Positions 20,084-30,981 of a stretch of 64,000 bases of DNA are shown here, piece by piece; the stretch's first letter is position 1; every line of letters begins with the position of its first letter. The notes under the pieces were generated by a model. The model saw nothing but the letters and a program-made list of their open reading frames with translations. It ran no database searches and was not told the DNA's origin. The stretch covers positions 22,386-86,385 of the forward strand of contig CACOMZ010000003.1 in NCBI GenBank assembly GCA_902628525.1. Reading direction: 5' to 3'. The stretch comes from an uncultured Pelagibacteraceae bacterium (GTDB lineage Bacteria > Pseudomonadota > Alphaproteobacteria > Pelagibacterales > Pelagibacteraceae). Made by a program: the position numbers and the translations under genes.

Positions 20084-21894
20084 TGAAAGGTAATTTCATA
20101 GATAATTTGCCTAAAGTTTACGGGATCTATACAGGTGGATTTATAGGTTTCATAATCATAATGGCGATTGCTGAACAGATGGGTATGTCAGCTAAAGCGA
20201 TAGGTATTGCTTTCGTTGCATTTACTGTATTCATCTATGCATTAATTGGTTGGCTATCACGAACAGCCCAAGCAGATGCATATTACGTAGCTGGGAGACA
20301 AGTACCAACAGTCTTCAACGGAATGGCGACTGCAGCAGACTGGATGTCTGGTGCTTCATTCGTTGCAATGGCGGGTGGTATTTACTTTAAAGGTTACGGA
20401 TATATGGCTCTACTTGTAGGTTGGACTGGTGGTTACGTGCTTGTTGCATCTTTATTAGCACCTTACCTAAGAAAATTTGGCTGTTATACAGTTCCAGATT
20501 TTATAGGTACGAGATACGGTGGTAATTTAGCAAGATTTAGCGCGGTTGTAGTTTTAACTGTTGCTTCATTTACTTATGTGACTGCACAAATTAACGCTAC
20601 AGGTACTATTGCATCTGTTGCACTTGATATCCCATTCCAATACGCGGTTTATGTTGGACTAATAAGTATCTTATTATGTTCAATGTTAGGTGGTATGAGA
20701 GGGGTGACTTGGACACAGGTTGCACAATACATCGTACTAATTATAGCTTACCTTCTTCCAGTATTCTGGATCAGTAACAAAATGGGTGCAGGTTTCTTCC
20801 CTCACTTTATGTTAGCTGATGAAGTAGCTAGAATTGGTGAATTAGAACAACAGTTCGGTTTTGTTAAAAACGCAGCTGCTGATCTAAAAACTGTACCTAA
20901 AGGGTTAGCGGGAATAACTAAAGCTCACTCTGCAGTTAACGCTACACCTTGGGCATTTATTTCATTAGCATTAGCGATGATGATGGGAACAGCTTCATTA
21001 CCGCATGTGATGATGAGATACTTTACTACTCCAAGTGTAAAAGCAGCTAGAAAATCAGTAGGTTGGTCATTGTTCTTTATCTTCCTACTTTACTCTTCTG
21101 CTCCAATGTTAGCTACACTATCTAAGTTGTCATTGATCGACCCGAATTTATCAACGGGAATTATCGGTAAGACATTTGCAGAGGTGGAAGCGATAGATTG
21201 GTACCAAAACTGGAACCAAGCAAACCTAATGTTTATCAGCGACTTTAACGGAAATGGAACTCTGGAATTAAATGAGTTCTTCATGGGTGGTAAAGCCGTT
21301 GTATTAGCAACTCCAGAGATAGCTGGATTACCTTACGTAATTTCTGGTCTAGTTGCTGCAGGAGGTATGGCGGCTGCAATGTCTACTGCTGATGGTTTGA
21401 TTCTAGCGATTGCAAACGCTATATCACATGATGTTTACTATAAGATCATTGATCCAAAAGCGGAAACTGCAAAACGACTACTTGTTGCAAGGGTTCTACT
21501 TGTAATAATTGGTTTTGCTGGAGCAACTATTGCAGCAATGGAGATTCAAGGAATCTTAGGTTCGGTTATCTGGGCTTTTGATTTTGCGATGTCTGGATTG
21601 TTCTTCCCACTTGTACTTGGTGTATGGTGGAAGAGAGCTAATAGACAAGGTGCGATTGCAGGTATGCTAGGTGGTCTTGCCGCTGGTACTTGGTACTTAG
21701 TTTGGGTACGAACAGGCGGAAGTGGATTCCTAGGTATTACTCAGTTAACATTTGGTATCTTCGGATCAGCTGTTAGTTTGATAGCTATGGTTGTGGTAAG
21801 TTTGATGACTGCAGAACCAGATAAAGCTACTCAAAAAATGGTTGATGACGTGCGTGTACCGAGTGGTAAATCAATTCTTGGTAAATCACACTAA
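20083..21894 (+). CDS. Sodium:solute (acetate-type, VC_2705-like) symporter
   Basis: AYYVAGRQVPTVFNGMATAADWMSGASF; MSTADGLILAIANAISHD. Confidence 0.93.
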   Translation: MKGNFIDNLPKVYGIYTGGFIGFIIIMAIAEQMGMSAKAIGIAFVAFTVFIYALIGWLSRTAQADAYYVAGRQVPTVFNGMATAADWMSGASFVAMAGGIYFKGYGYMALLVGWTGGYVLVASLLAPYLRKFGCYTVPDFIGTRYGGNLARFSAVVVLTVASFTYVTAQINATGTIASVALDIPFQYAVYVGLISILLCSMLGGMRGVTWTQVAQYIVLIIAYLLPVFWISNKMGAGFFPHFMLADEVARIGELEQQFGFVKNAAADLKTVPKGLAGITKAHSAVNATPWAFISLALAMMMGTASLPHVMMRYFTTPSVKAARKSVGWSLFFIFLLYSSAPMLATLSKLSLIDPNLSTGIIGKTFAEVEAIDWYQNWNQANLMFISDFNGNGTLELNEFFMGGKAVVLATPEIAGLPYVISGLVAAGGMAAAMSTADGLILAIANAISHDVYYKIIDPKAETAKRLLVARVLLVIIGFAGATIAAMEIQGILGSVIWAFDFAMSGLFFPLVLGVWWKRANRQGAIAGMLGGLAAGTWYLVWVRTGGSGFLGITQLTFGIFGSAVSLIAMVVVSLMTAEPDKATQKMVDDVRVPSGKSILGKSH

Positions 21895-21905
21895 ATAATC
21901 TTTTG

Positions 21906-21934
21906 AAGGGGCGATTAATTTCGCCCCTTTTATT
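21906..21934 (+). terminator. Rho-independent terminator after the symporter
   Basis: 8-bp perfect stem AGGGGCGA/TCGCCCCT with TTAATT loop, followed by TTTTATTT. Confidence 0.88.
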
Positions 21935-21962
21935 TCAACACTTTTTCCAATATAAATTTTGA

Positions 21963-22319
21963 ATGTCAGCAAATTTTCATCCATTAATATATTTTGTTGA
22001 TTATTTACTTGGGATTATAATGTGGACACTTATTGGTAGGGTGGCGATGAATATTTTCCAAAAAGAAGATTCTCAATTTTTTTTCATGAGAGTATTTGTT
22101 AAATATACTAATCCTTTAATTAAGTTATTTAAACCAATAACGCCTTCATTTATTATCGGTCCTTTGGTGCCTTTATATGTTGCTTGGTTCTTTTATATGA
22201 TTAGATTTTATTTAATGCCATGGATCTTGGGGTATTCTGTGATGGGAATGCTTTCATTTCCTCTTGAAAGTGAAATTTCTAGACAAATTTATCAATTTTT
22301 TAATTCATTTAAATTTTAA
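21963..22319 (+). CDS. Hypothetical membrane protein (YggT-like topology)
   Basis: 118-aa ORF with conserved-looking hydrophobic segments. Confidence 0.65.
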   Translation: MSANFHPLIYFVDYLLGIIMWTLIGRVAMNIFQKEDSQFFFMRVFVKYTNPLIKLFKPITPSFIIGPLVPLYVAWFFYMIRFYLMPWILGYSVMGMLSFPLESEISRQIYQFFNSFKF

Positions 22320-22347
22320 AATTGATACTAGTAATTTTTAGTAAGTA

Positions 22348-23007
22348 ATGAAAAATATACAAATTTCACCCTCAATTTTATCTGCTGACTTTAGTCAATT
22401 AGGTTCTGAAATTAAAAGATTAGAAGAAGGTGGGGCCGACATGATACATGTAGATGTAATGGATGGTCATTTCGTTCCGAATCTTACAATTGGACCTCCA
22501 GTAATTAAAGCTCTGAGAAATCAAAGTTCTTTAAAATTTGATGTACATTTGATGATTTCGCCAGTTCACAAATATATAGATGCCTATGCTAATGCGGGTG
22601 CAGATATAATTACTATTCATCCTGAAGCGACAGAAAATTTAGAAAATTCAATTAAAAAAATAAAAGAGCTAAAGAAAAAAGTAGGAGTTTCGCTTAATCC
22701 TGGAACGAAAATTGATGTAATTACAAATTTTTTAGAGCAAATTGATTTAATTTTAATTATGAGTGTAAATCCAGGATTTGGTGGACAAAAATTTATGCCT
22801 GAGGTCCTAACAAAAATTAAAGATCTTAAAAAAATTCAAAAGGATAAAAATTTAAGCTTTGATATTGAAATAGATGGAGGAATAAACTTTGATAATTGTA
22901 AAATTGCAATTGAGGCAGGTGCAAATATTCTTGTTTCAGGAACTACAGTATTTAAAAGTAATAATGGAGATATAAAAAAAAATATTAATTTATTAAAATC
23001 AAAATAA
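22348..23007 (+). CDS. rpe: Ribulose-phosphate 3-epimerase
   Basis: ISPSILSADFSQLG, DVMDGHFVPNLTIGP, MSVNPGFGGQKF, DGGIN. Confidence 0.97.
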   Translation: MKNIQISPSILSADFSQLGSEIKRLEEGGADMIHVDVMDGHFVPNLTIGPPVIKALRNQSSLKFDVHLMISPVHKYIDAYANAGADIITIHPEATENLENSIKKIKELKKKVGVSLNPGTKIDVITNFLEQIDLILIMSVNPGFGGQKFMPEVLTKIKDLKKIQKDKNLSFDIEIDGGINFDNCKIAIEAGANILVSGTTVFKSNNGDIKKNINLLKSK

Positions 23008-23011
23008 GTTA

Positions 23012-24637
23012 ATGATAAACAAAAATACCTTAAGCGTTTTTAGTGAAGCCTTTTTAAAATTAAAATATAATTTTAATCAAATATATCAGAATTCAAATTT
23101 TTACGAAAAAAAAATATCAAAGACTTTTAATAACGATTTTGAATATAAGCCAAGCCCTCACCTATTATCATCTATAATTAAATATCAAAAAAAAAAATAT
23201 AGAATTGAAGATTTTGAAATTGATTCTATCTGGCAAAATAAAATTAATTCTAAAGATTATAAGAAATTAAATAATTTTTTTTGGTTTTTTAGTATAGATT
23301 TAAAATCTTCTAAAAAGTCAGCACAATCAGTTGTTCTTAATTGGATTAATAATAACCATAAATATAACAAAAATAGCTGGGAGTTTGATACCACTGCAAA
23401 AAGGATAATTGCTTGGCTATCAAATCATCAATTAACTTATGAAGACGGTGATGAAGTATATAAAACTAAATTTGATCACATGATCCAAAAACAAGCAAAT
23501 CATTTACTAAATGAAATAGATAACCCTAATCATATTGAAAATAAATTAATTGGCTGTGCAGCAATAATTTTAGTGGGTTTAGCTTATAAAAATGAAAAAA
23601 ATTACATCGAAGTAGGTCTTAATTATTTAAAAAATATTACCAAATTATCAATAGATGGTCAGGGTTTCACTAGATCAAGAAATATACAAGAATTAATTTA
23701 TTATCTAAAATATTTTATAATTATTAGGGAATGGTTTAAAGAATCTCAGAATATAATTCCAGAACAATTAGATGAGACAATATTTTATTTAGGCTCAAGT
23801 TACGCTTTCATTTGGCAAAATATAAAACAAGATCTTTTTTTTAATGGGAATTATTCATCTGAAAATCACGAATTCGACCAATATCTAAAACGATTTGGTT
23901 ATACATTTAAAAATCAAATTAATGAAACTGGTGGATATGCAATTCTTAAAAATAAAAAGATTATTTTAGCAATGGATATTGGTTCAAATCCAAATAACAA
24001 CTTTTCAAAGAACTACCAAGCTGGTGCTTTATCATTCGAAATATTCTCTAATGAAAAAAAATTATTATCAAATGCAGGATATTTCCCAGATAATAGAAAT
24101 AAATTAAATAAATTGTCAAAAAGTAGCGCATTACAAAATGCTTTGATTATTGAAGATCATTCATCATGTAATTTTATTAAAAAGAATTCATATCTTGTTG
24201 TTGATAATGGATTAAGAGTTATAAAAAAAAATATCGTTTTCGAAAAAAATTATTGGAAAATTTCAGCAGCTCATGATGGTTATTTGAAAAAATTTGGATT
24301 AAATCACGAAAGAGAAATAGAATTTTATCCTGAACAATTAAAATTTATTGGATATGATAAAATAATAAGAAAAAACCCAAATAAAGAAATTAAATTTGAC
24401 ATACGATTTCACCTCAATCCAAATTCAAAGGTTATGAAAACACAAGATCAAAAATATATACTTATAGACCTAGAAGAAGATGGTTGGAAATTTAGTTGTG
24501 AAAACTTTGATATAAACATTGATAATGGTTTATATTTCGGTAATAAAAATTCATACAAAGAAAATCAAAATATATTTATCTCAGGTATGAATAATGAAAA
24601 TAATCAAATTATTAAATGGGAATTAACCAAAATATGA
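23012..24637 (+). CDS. Heparinase II/III family protein
   Basis: SWEFDTTAKRIIAWLSN; C-terminal KISAAHDGY...REIEF typical of the heparinase II/III C-terminal domain; next to purH. Confidence 0.82.
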   Translation: MINKNTLSVFSEAFLKLKYNFNQIYQNSNFYEKKISKTFNNDFEYKPSPHLLSSIIKYQKKKYRIEDFEIDSIWQNKINSKDYKKLNNFFWFFSIDLKSSKKSAQSVVLNWINNNHKYNKNSWEFDTTAKRIIAWLSNHQLTYEDGDEVYKTKFDHMIQKQANHLLNEIDNPNHIENKLIGCAAIILVGLAYKNEKNYIEVGLNYLKNITKLSIDGQGFTRSRNIQELIYYLKYFIIIREWFKESQNIIPEQLDETIFYLGSSYAFIWQNIKQDLFFNGNYSSENHEFDQYLKRFGYTFKNQINETGGYAILKNKKIILAMDIGSNPNNNFSKNYQAGALSFEIFSNEKKLLSNAGYFPDNRNKLNKLSKSSALQNALIIEDHSSCNFIKKNSYLVVDNGLRVIKKNIVFEKNYWKISAAHDGYLKKFGLNHEREIEFYPEQLKFIGYDKIIRKNPNKEIKFDIRFHLNPNSKVMKTQDQKYILIDLEEDGWKFSCENFDINIDNGLYFGNKNSYKENQNIFISGMNNENNQIIKWELTKI

Positions 24638-26172
24638 GAAGAAATATCAAAACTGCTCTAATTTCTGTTTCCGATAAAAAAAATTTAAGTCCACTTTTAA
24701 AAATCTTAAAAAAATACAAAATTAAAATAATTAGCTCAGGTGGCACATATAAAGAAATAAGGAAATTAAAATTCCATTGTGTAGAAGTATCTGATTTTAC
24801 AAATAGTCCCGAAATATTAGAAGGAAGAGTGAAAACACTTCATCCAAAAATTCATGCTGGAATTTTAAACAGAAGAGATAGTAAAGATCATTTGAAGGAT
24901 TTGAAAAAAAACAATTTTGAAAATATTGATCTTGTAATTGTAAATTTTTACCCTTTTGAAAAGACTTTAAAAAATAAAAATAATCACAAAAAAATATTAG
25001 AAAATATAGATGTAGGTGGTCCAACGATGGTTAGAGCTGCAGCTAAAAACTATAATGATGTAACTGTCATTACTTCTTCAAATCAATATATGGAACTAAT
25101 TGAGGAATTAAATAAACACAAAGGATCTACATCATTAAAATTTAGAGAAAAACAATCAAGAATTGCTTTTACTGATACAGCATATTACGACTCTATTATT
25201 TCAAATTATTTAAACAATTTTGATAAAACAAATTTTCCAGAAAAAAAGATTTTTCATGGAAATTTAATTGAAAAACTTCGATACGGCGAAAATCCGCATC
25301 AATTTAGTGCTATTTATTCAAAGAATCCTGAAATGAATTTAAAACAGATTCATGGAAAACAACTAAGTTATAATAATTACAATGATATTTTTGCAGCTTT
25401 AACAATTTCAAAATCTTTGCCCAAAAATAAAGGTACAGTTATTGTAAAGCATGCAAATCCATGTGGTGTTTCAATTAATTCAAATAATGTTGAGAGTTTT
25501 AGATCTGCTCTTAAATGCGACCCTGTAAGTGCTTTTGGGGGGATAGTTTCTTGTAATTTTAAAATAAACAAAAATTTGGCAATTGAGTTAAATAAAATAT
25601 TTTTAGAGGTGATAATTGGAAATGGTTTTGATAACAGTGCATTAAAAATTTTAAAAAGAAAAAAAAATATACGTTTAATAGATTCTAGAAATTATTCATT
25701 TAGAGAAAATCTTAAGTTTACATCATATAATGAGGAAATATTAATTCAATCAGAGGACCTTAAAATGTTTACAGTCAAAGATTTTAAAGTAGTTTCAAAG
25801 AAAAAACCAAGTTTAAAACAATTTAAGAATCTTATTTTTGCATTTAACGTATGTCGTTATGTAAAATCTAATGCAATTGTTCTTGCATCGAACAACTCAA
25901 CAGTTGGAATTGGCTCAGGTCAACCAAGTAGATTAGATAGTTGCAAGATAGCAGTAAATAAAATGAAAAAATTTAATTTATCTAATCAAGATTTAGTAGC
26001 TGCCTCAGATGCTTTTTTCCCATTTGTTGATGGTATAGAAAAATTAGTTCAATCAGGTGTCGAAGCAGTGGCTCAGCCAGCAGGTTCAATAAGAGATAAA
26101 GAAATTATTAAATTTGCAAATGAAACTGAAACAGTTTTACTTTTTTCCAAAACCAGACACTTTAGGCACTGA
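24634..26172 (+). CDS. purH: Bifunctional AICAR formyltransferase / IMP cyclohydrolase
   Basis: ALISVSDKKNL, EGRVKTLHPKIHAGIL, VKHANPCGVS; start taken at ATG 24634 (ATGA overlap). Confidence 0.96.
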   Translation: MRRNIKTALISVSDKKNLSPLLKILKKYKIKIISSGGTYKEIRKLKFHCVEVSDFTNSPEILEGRVKTLHPKIHAGILNRRDSKDHLKDLKKNNFENIDLVIVNFYPFEKTLKNKNNHKKILENIDVGGPTMVRAAAKNYNDVTVITSSNQYMELIEELNKHKGSTSLKFREKQSRIAFTDTAYYDSIISNYLNNFDKTNFPEKKIFHGNLIEKLRYGENPHQFSAIYSKNPEMNLKQIHGKQLSYNNYNDIFAALTISKSLPKNKGTVIVKHANPCGVSINSNNVESFRSALKCDPVSAFGGIVSCNFKINKNLAIELNKIFLEVIIGNGFDNSALKILKRKKNIRLIDSRNYSFRENLKFTSYNEEILIQSEDLKMFTVKDFKVVSKKKPSLKQFKNLIFAFNVCRYVKSNAIVLASNNSTVGIGSGQPSRLDSCKIAVNKMKKFNLSNQDLVAASDAFFPFVDGIEKLVQSGVEAVAQPAGSIRDKEIIKFANETETVLLFSKTRHFRH

Positions 26173-26506
26173 TAATTTTATCAATTTTGGCAGCTAGAAT
26201 AAAATCGCTTTCTGCTAAACCTTTAATAGCGTGTGTAAATATTTTTATTTTTGCATACCCCCAGCCAAACCATATATCGGGATGGTGACCTTCAATTTCT
26301 GCAATTTCTCCAACTTTATTAATAAATTCTTGACTTTGTAAAAAATCATCAAATCTAAAACTTTTTAATAAATAATATCCATCAATTTTATCTTCAAGAA
26401 CTTCCCAGCCATCAACTTTTTTTAAATATTTATGAATTTCTTCTGTATCAAATGGGGGGATGTTACCCTCGCACGGTATACATTTTTTGTCTGCTAAATC
26501 GTTCAT
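26162..26506 (-). CDS. phhB: 4a-hydroxytetrahydrobiopterin dehydratase
   Basis: EGHHPDIWFGWGYAKIKIFTHAIKGL; start reassigned to ATG at 26506 because the longer ORF reads through the tRNA. Confidence 0.9.
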   Translation of the reverse strand: MNDLADKKCIPCEGNIPPFDTEEIHKYLKKVDGWEVLEDKIDGYYLLKSFRFDDFLQSQEFINKVGEIAEIEGHHPDIWFGWGYAKIKIFTHAIKGLAESDFILAAKIDKIISA

Positions 26507-26520
26507 ATAATTCCTAATAT

Positions 26521-26595
26521 TGGAGCGGGCAAAGGGGGTCGAACCCTCGACCTTCTCGTTGGCAACGAGACGCTCTACCACTGAGCTATGCCCGC
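26521..26595 (-). tRNA. tRNA-Gly (anticodon GCC), CCA encoded
   Basis: Minus strand GCGGGCATAGCTCAGTGGTAGAGCGTCTCGTTGCCAACGAGAAGGTCGAGGGTTCGACCCCCTTTGCCCGCTCCA folds as a cloverleaf. Confidence 0.97.
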
Positions 26596-26697
26596 TTGTT
26601 AAAAAACTATTATAGATAGCGGTTTTTATAAATGCAAGTATTAGTTAAATTAATAAAATTTAACACTAAGAGTATCATGAGTATGTCAAATTTTTAA

Positions 26698-28296
26698 TTA
26701 GTAATTAAATTTTTTTACCCACCTTTCTAATTTTAAATCAATATCAGAAAATTTATCGCTATAATTTTTCCATCGAGAAATAGATTCCTTGTAGAGAGGC
26801 TTATTTACTTGATTATAACTAGGTGTGTTAATAATTCCTCTTTTTGATGCAGTTAAATGAAAATTTCTTAAATCATTTGTCCACTCTACATCTAAAAATT
26901 TTAACAATCCTTTAATTGAAGTATCAAAATTATTTACAACATCTTCATATTTTATTGTCTTTAAATTCAAATTTAAATTTTGCTGATATTTATCCCATAA
27001 ATTCATTATTAAATCATAAAAATTTGAAGCATCTTTTAAATTATAAAAATTAGACATGGCATTACTTGGAAGAAATGGTTGCATAAAGCAACTTAAAACA
27101 GAATCATAGGGATTTCTTAAAGCAAAAATAAATTTTGCTTTTGGAAAAATTTTATTAAGTTCAGCAGTATAAATGATATTCAATGGTAACTTATCAACCA
27201 CAATAGAATTATTTTTAAAATCAACCACATCTTCTCTTTTTTTGAAATATAAATCTCTCAGCTTTTTAATTATATTATTGTTCATAGAATTTAAATTTAT
27301 AAGGTCATTATAAATATAATGATTAAGTTGATTCATCAAATCCTCAACTAATAATTTTTCTTCAATAACTTCTATTGATTTATGAGTTCTTAAAATAGTA
27401 TCAAGTAAGGTGGTACCTGATCTTGGAAAACCAATTAAGAAAACTGGATCACTACGCTCATCGTAGATTTCAGTATTAATGAACAATTCTTTTTTAACAT
27501 TAGTAATAGATCTCAATCTTTTAGATACTCGATCGTTAAACTCATTCTTATTAAATTTATTTTTAAAAGTACTTTCAATTATTTTGTTTGATAGAGAATA
27601 ATAATTATATGCATCTTGATAAGAACCAACATAATCATGACATTTTGCAAGAATATTTGCTATTAGTACACTTTTTTGATAGTCATTTTTATTAAGTTTT
27701 AAACTTTTAAAAATTTTTATAGTTTCTTTATAATTTTTTTTTTTAAACTGTAATGTTCCCTCTAAAAATTGAACCTGGGGGCTTCTTCCAAATAATTTCG
27801 ATATATTATTAAATATTTTTTCTAATTTTTCTAAATTGTTGGATCTATCATATAATTGAAATAAATTGTTGTAAGGATAAAAATGCTGCGGATTTAATTC
27901 AATTGATAATTGATAATATTTTTCTGCATTTTTATCATCATTATTTGAAAAATAATGATTTGCTAAATTATAGTTTACTATAAAATTTTTGGGATCAATT
28001 TCACAAGCTTTTAAATAATTTTCTAAAGCTAGATCCTGGTTATTTAATTTTGAGTAAATTATGCCAAGATTAGAATAGGCTAATGATGATTTAGGATCTA
28101 ATAACGAGGTTTTTTTAAAATAATTTATAGAATTATCTAAGTCACCCACTTGAAATGATAATGAACCCAACTTAGAACACACTTCTATAGATTTGGGATT
28201 TAATTTTAATGCATCATCAAATAATTTAATTGCCTCTTGAATTTTTTTTCTTTTTAAGGCTGCATTAGCCTCATTTACTAAATTCGAAAATTCCAT
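26698..28296 (-). CDS. TPR-repeat sulfotransferase family protein
   Basis: Several TPR-like repeats, then FLIGFPRSGTTLLDTIL (PAPS-binding) and FIFALRNPYDSVLSCF. Confidence 0.92.
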   Translation of the reverse strand: MEFSNLVNEANAALKRKKIQEAIKLFDDALKLNPKSIEVCSKLGSLSFQVGDLDNSINYFKKTSLLDPKSSLAYSNLGIIYSKLNNQDLALENYLKACEIDPKNFIVNYNLANHYFSNNDDKNAEKYYQLSIELNPQHFYPYNNLFQLYDRSNNLEKLEKIFNNISKLFGRSPQVQFLEGTLQFKKKNYKETIKIFKSLKLNKNDYQKSVLIANILAKCHDYVGSYQDAYNYYSLSNKIIESTFKNKFNKNEFNDRVSKRLRSITNVKKELFINTEIYDERSDPVFLIGFPRSGTTLLDTILRTHKSIEVIEEKLLVEDLMNQLNHYIYNDLINLNSMNNNIIKKLRDLYFKKREDVVDFKNNSIVVDKLPLNIIYTAELNKIFPKAKFIFALRNPYDSVLSCFMQPFLPSNAMSNFYNLKDASNFYDLIMNLWDKYQQNLNLNLKTIKYEDVVNNFDTSIKGLLKFLDVEWTNDLRNFHLTASKRGIINTPSYNQVNKPLYKESISRWKNYSDKFSDIDLKLERWVKKFNY

Positions 28297-28299
28297 ATA

Positions 28300-29157
28300 T
28301 TACTTATAATTTAAATCTTTTAAATCTTTTTCAAAAACATTATCAATTTTTTTAACAAGATCTTTATCTAAAATTTTCTTCCAATTATTTTTGGGTCCAA
28401 GATTAAAAAAAGGAACTTTTTTATTTTTATCAACTCTATCAAAAACTGCTTCTGAAAAACCTTTTTTCATTTCATTTTTTTTAAGCGCATCAAAAGATGT
28501 GGATCTTAAGGTTTTTTTTATTTTTTCTTTATCTAGACGTTCTTTATTATTTGTAGTTTTATAAATAAATTTAATTATATCTGTAAATACTACATATGTA
28601 TAATTCAATAAATCTTCATACTTAATTATTTTTATAGGAATTTTATTTTGAATATTCCAAGACTTGTAATTCACTCTCCATGAACTAATAAATTGAAAAT
28701 CACCATATCCTGAATTTTCAAAATCCAAAATATTATAAATGTAATTTTTTTCATTTGTAATCCAACTAAATGCTTGTTCATTATTTAGTTGATAATGATT
28801 TTTAAGAGATGTTATTACATTTCTTGGATCTCTCACAACATATATACACCCAGCTGAATTAAGATTATTAGTAAAATCAAAGTTGTTAACTTTACCGAAT
28901 ATATTATGCGTTTTAAAAAATTTCAGATTTTTATTTGAATTGATATTTTCTTGTGCTTTTATCCAATACTTACAAGTATCCCCAGCAATATTTTTATCAT
29001 GATTAAAATTTCGAAAATATTTTTTGGTAGGAAACTGGTCAATATTTTTTAATAAAGCGTCATCAAAATTTCCATCTTTTGAAAAAAAATAAGTACTTAT
29101 CAGAGCTCTAAGCCAAGTATTTCCACTTTTAGGGTATGAAGCTATCCAAAAAATCAT
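28300..29157 (-). CDS. Sulfotransferase domain protein
   Basis: WIASYPKSGNTWLRALI and YVVRDPRNVITSLKNHY. Confidence 0.92.
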   Translation of the reverse strand: MIFWIASYPKSGNTWLRALISTYFFSKDGNFDDALLKNIDQFPTKKYFRNFNHDKNIAGDTCKYWIKAQENINSNKNLKFFKTHNIFGKVNNFDFTNNLNSAGCIYVVRDPRNVITSLKNHYQLNNEQAFSWITNEKNYIYNILDFENSGYGDFQFISSWRVNYKSWNIQNKIPIKIIKYEDLLNYTYVVFTDIIKFIYKTTNNKERLDKEKIKKTLRSTSFDALKKNEMKKGFSEAVFDRVDKNKKVPFFNLGPKNNWKKILDKDLVKKIDNVFEKDLKDLNYK

Positions 29158-29205
29158 AAAATAATCACTATAGAAGAATAATATTTATTTTGTTAATAAT
29201 TATAT

Positions 29206-29844
29206 ATGAAAAATCTACCAAAAAAATTACCTGTTTTCCCTTTAAGCAATTTTATAATTTTTCCAAAAACAACAGTGCCATTAAATATATTTGAACCTCG
29301 ATATATAGATATGATTAATGATAGTATGCAATCCGATAAGCTTATAGGTATGATTCAGCCAAAAAATTCTATGAATAAAGATAATAACCCAGAATTATAT
29401 GAAGTCGGCTGCGCTGGAAAAATAACTAGTTTCAACGAAACAAATGATGGCCGTTTTTTAATAGAATTAAAAGGTATAACAAGATTTAAAAATATTAAGG
29501 AAATTAAAACCAAAAAAAAATATAGAATTTTAGAAGTGAGTTACGAAAGTTTTTATCAAGATTTGACTGACGAAAAAGATGAGATTAGATTTTCTGACCT
29601 AGAACTTATTTTTAAAGATTTAAAATCCTTATTCGAAAAAAGAGGTTTTATTATTAATTGGAAAGCATTAGAAAAGCAAAGCCTTGATGAAACTATAAAT
29701 GCACTTGCTATGGCATCACCTTTTACATTGGAAGAAAAACAGATTTTATTAGAGGCAAAAAATTTAGATTTAAGAAAAAACAAGATTGCAGAGATCTTAA
29801 AAACTTACACTTTTGATATTTACGAAAATAATACAATTCAATAG
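29206..29844 (+). CDS. LON peptidase substrate-binding domain protein
   Basis: LPVFPLSNFIIFPKTTVPLNIFEPRYIDMI; EVGCAGKI. Confidence 0.9.
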   Translation: MKNLPKKLPVFPLSNFIIFPKTTVPLNIFEPRYIDMINDSMQSDKLIGMIQPKNSMNKDNNPELYEVGCAGKITSFNETNDGRFLIELKGITRFKNIKEIKTKKKYRILEVSYESFYQDLTDEKDEIRFSDLELIFKDLKSLFEKRGFIINWKALEKQSLDETINALAMASPFTLEEKQILLEAKNLDLRKNKIAEILKTYTFDIYENNTIQ

Positions 29845-30921
29845 CTAAAAAATTATTCCATTGTCTGCAATTTTTGTAAACATCTTATTTACTGTTGGAT
29901 TTTTCCCTAATAATTTAACTGATTTACTTAATAAATTATTATTTGTTTTACTTTCTAAATTAAAAAATTGATAAATAAAATCAATTCCATTAGAAAAAAT
30001 TATATTTTTTGATTTTGATTTTTTTTCAAATTCTTTATTTACTGAAATATCTATAGGCAAACCTAAACTATTTTTAAATTGAATAATATCTACTAAAATT
30101 TTTATATCCCTAATAGTCATATTAAAACCTTGGCCCGCTAAGGGATGAATTTTATGTAATAAGTCACCAAATGCTAAAATATTGCCTTGGTAATAATTTC
30201 TTAAATTAAGAGATTCTAATTTAAAAAAATTAAACTTCTCAACTTTTTTTATATCGTAATTAAAATTATATTGATTAATAAGTTTAATTAGATCCTGATC
30301 TGTTATTTTTTTGTATTTATTTATAGAAAAAACTAGAGAGGTTTGGGTATTAGATACAGGCAAAAATGCAAGTGGACCATACTTGGTAAAAATTTGAGTA
30401 GCTGTACGATTAGTAATTTTTTTATGTTTAATTTCACTTATATAGGCAAAGCTATAATAATCCTTTAAAATTTTTTTGTTAAAAAATTTTTTTGTTATTG
30501 AACTAAAATAATCAGTATTAACTATAAGATCATATTTTTTTAATAAATTTGAATAATTATTTTTATAAATTTTTCTGAATTTTTTATTTTTTAATAAACT
30601 TTTTTCTATGGCTTCATATATTTTAAAATTTTTGACTATTGAAAATAAGTGGTTATTATCATTTTCAAAATTAAGTACTTTTTCTTTATGTAAATTTTCG
30701 GTTAAAATTTCAATTTTATTTATTTTCCAACATATTTTTTCAATATTAACGATACTATTATTAAAATAATCAAAATTACTTTTAGAGATACCTATTGTTC
30801 TTAAAAAGTTTAATTCAGTTTTTTTTTTGGAACAAAAAATATCAACAAATATATTTTGACCCACCAAAGCTTTTGCTAAAGTTAAAGCTGATAAACCTGA
30901 TCCTAATATACAAACTCTCAT
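29845..30921 (-). CDS. FAD-dependent monooxygenase, ubiquinone-biosynthesis hydroxylase-like
   Basis: MRVCILGSGLSALTLAKAL; NILAFGDLLHKIHPLAGQGFNMTIRDI; start taken at ATG 30921. Confidence 0.82.
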   Translation of the reverse strand: MRVCILGSGLSALTLAKALVGQNIFVDIFCSKKKTELNFLRTIGISKSNFDYFNNSIVNIEKICWKINKIEILTENLHKEKVLNFENDNNHLFSIVKNFKIYEAIEKSLLKNKKFRKIYKNNYSNLLKKYDLIVNTDYFSSITKKFFNKKILKDYYSFAYISEIKHKKITNRTATQIFTKYGPLAFLPVSNTQTSLVFSINKYKKITDQDLIKLINQYNFNYDIKKVEKFNFFKLESLNLRNYYQGNILAFGDLLHKIHPLAGQGFNMTIRDIKILVDIIQFKNSLGLPIDISVNKEFEKKSKSKNIIFSNGIDFIYQFFNLESKTNNNLLSKSVKLLGKNPTVNKMFTKIADNGIIF

Positions 30922-30981
30922 GTTATTTTTAATTTTAACAACAAAAATTAGATGATACAAAGTGATTAAGTTGATTCATAT

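Noticed and set aside
26162-26581. 139-aa ORF starting MVERLVANEKVEGSTPFARSN
   Set aside because: Its first part is the tRNA-Gly gene read as protein; the real phhB start is at 26506.
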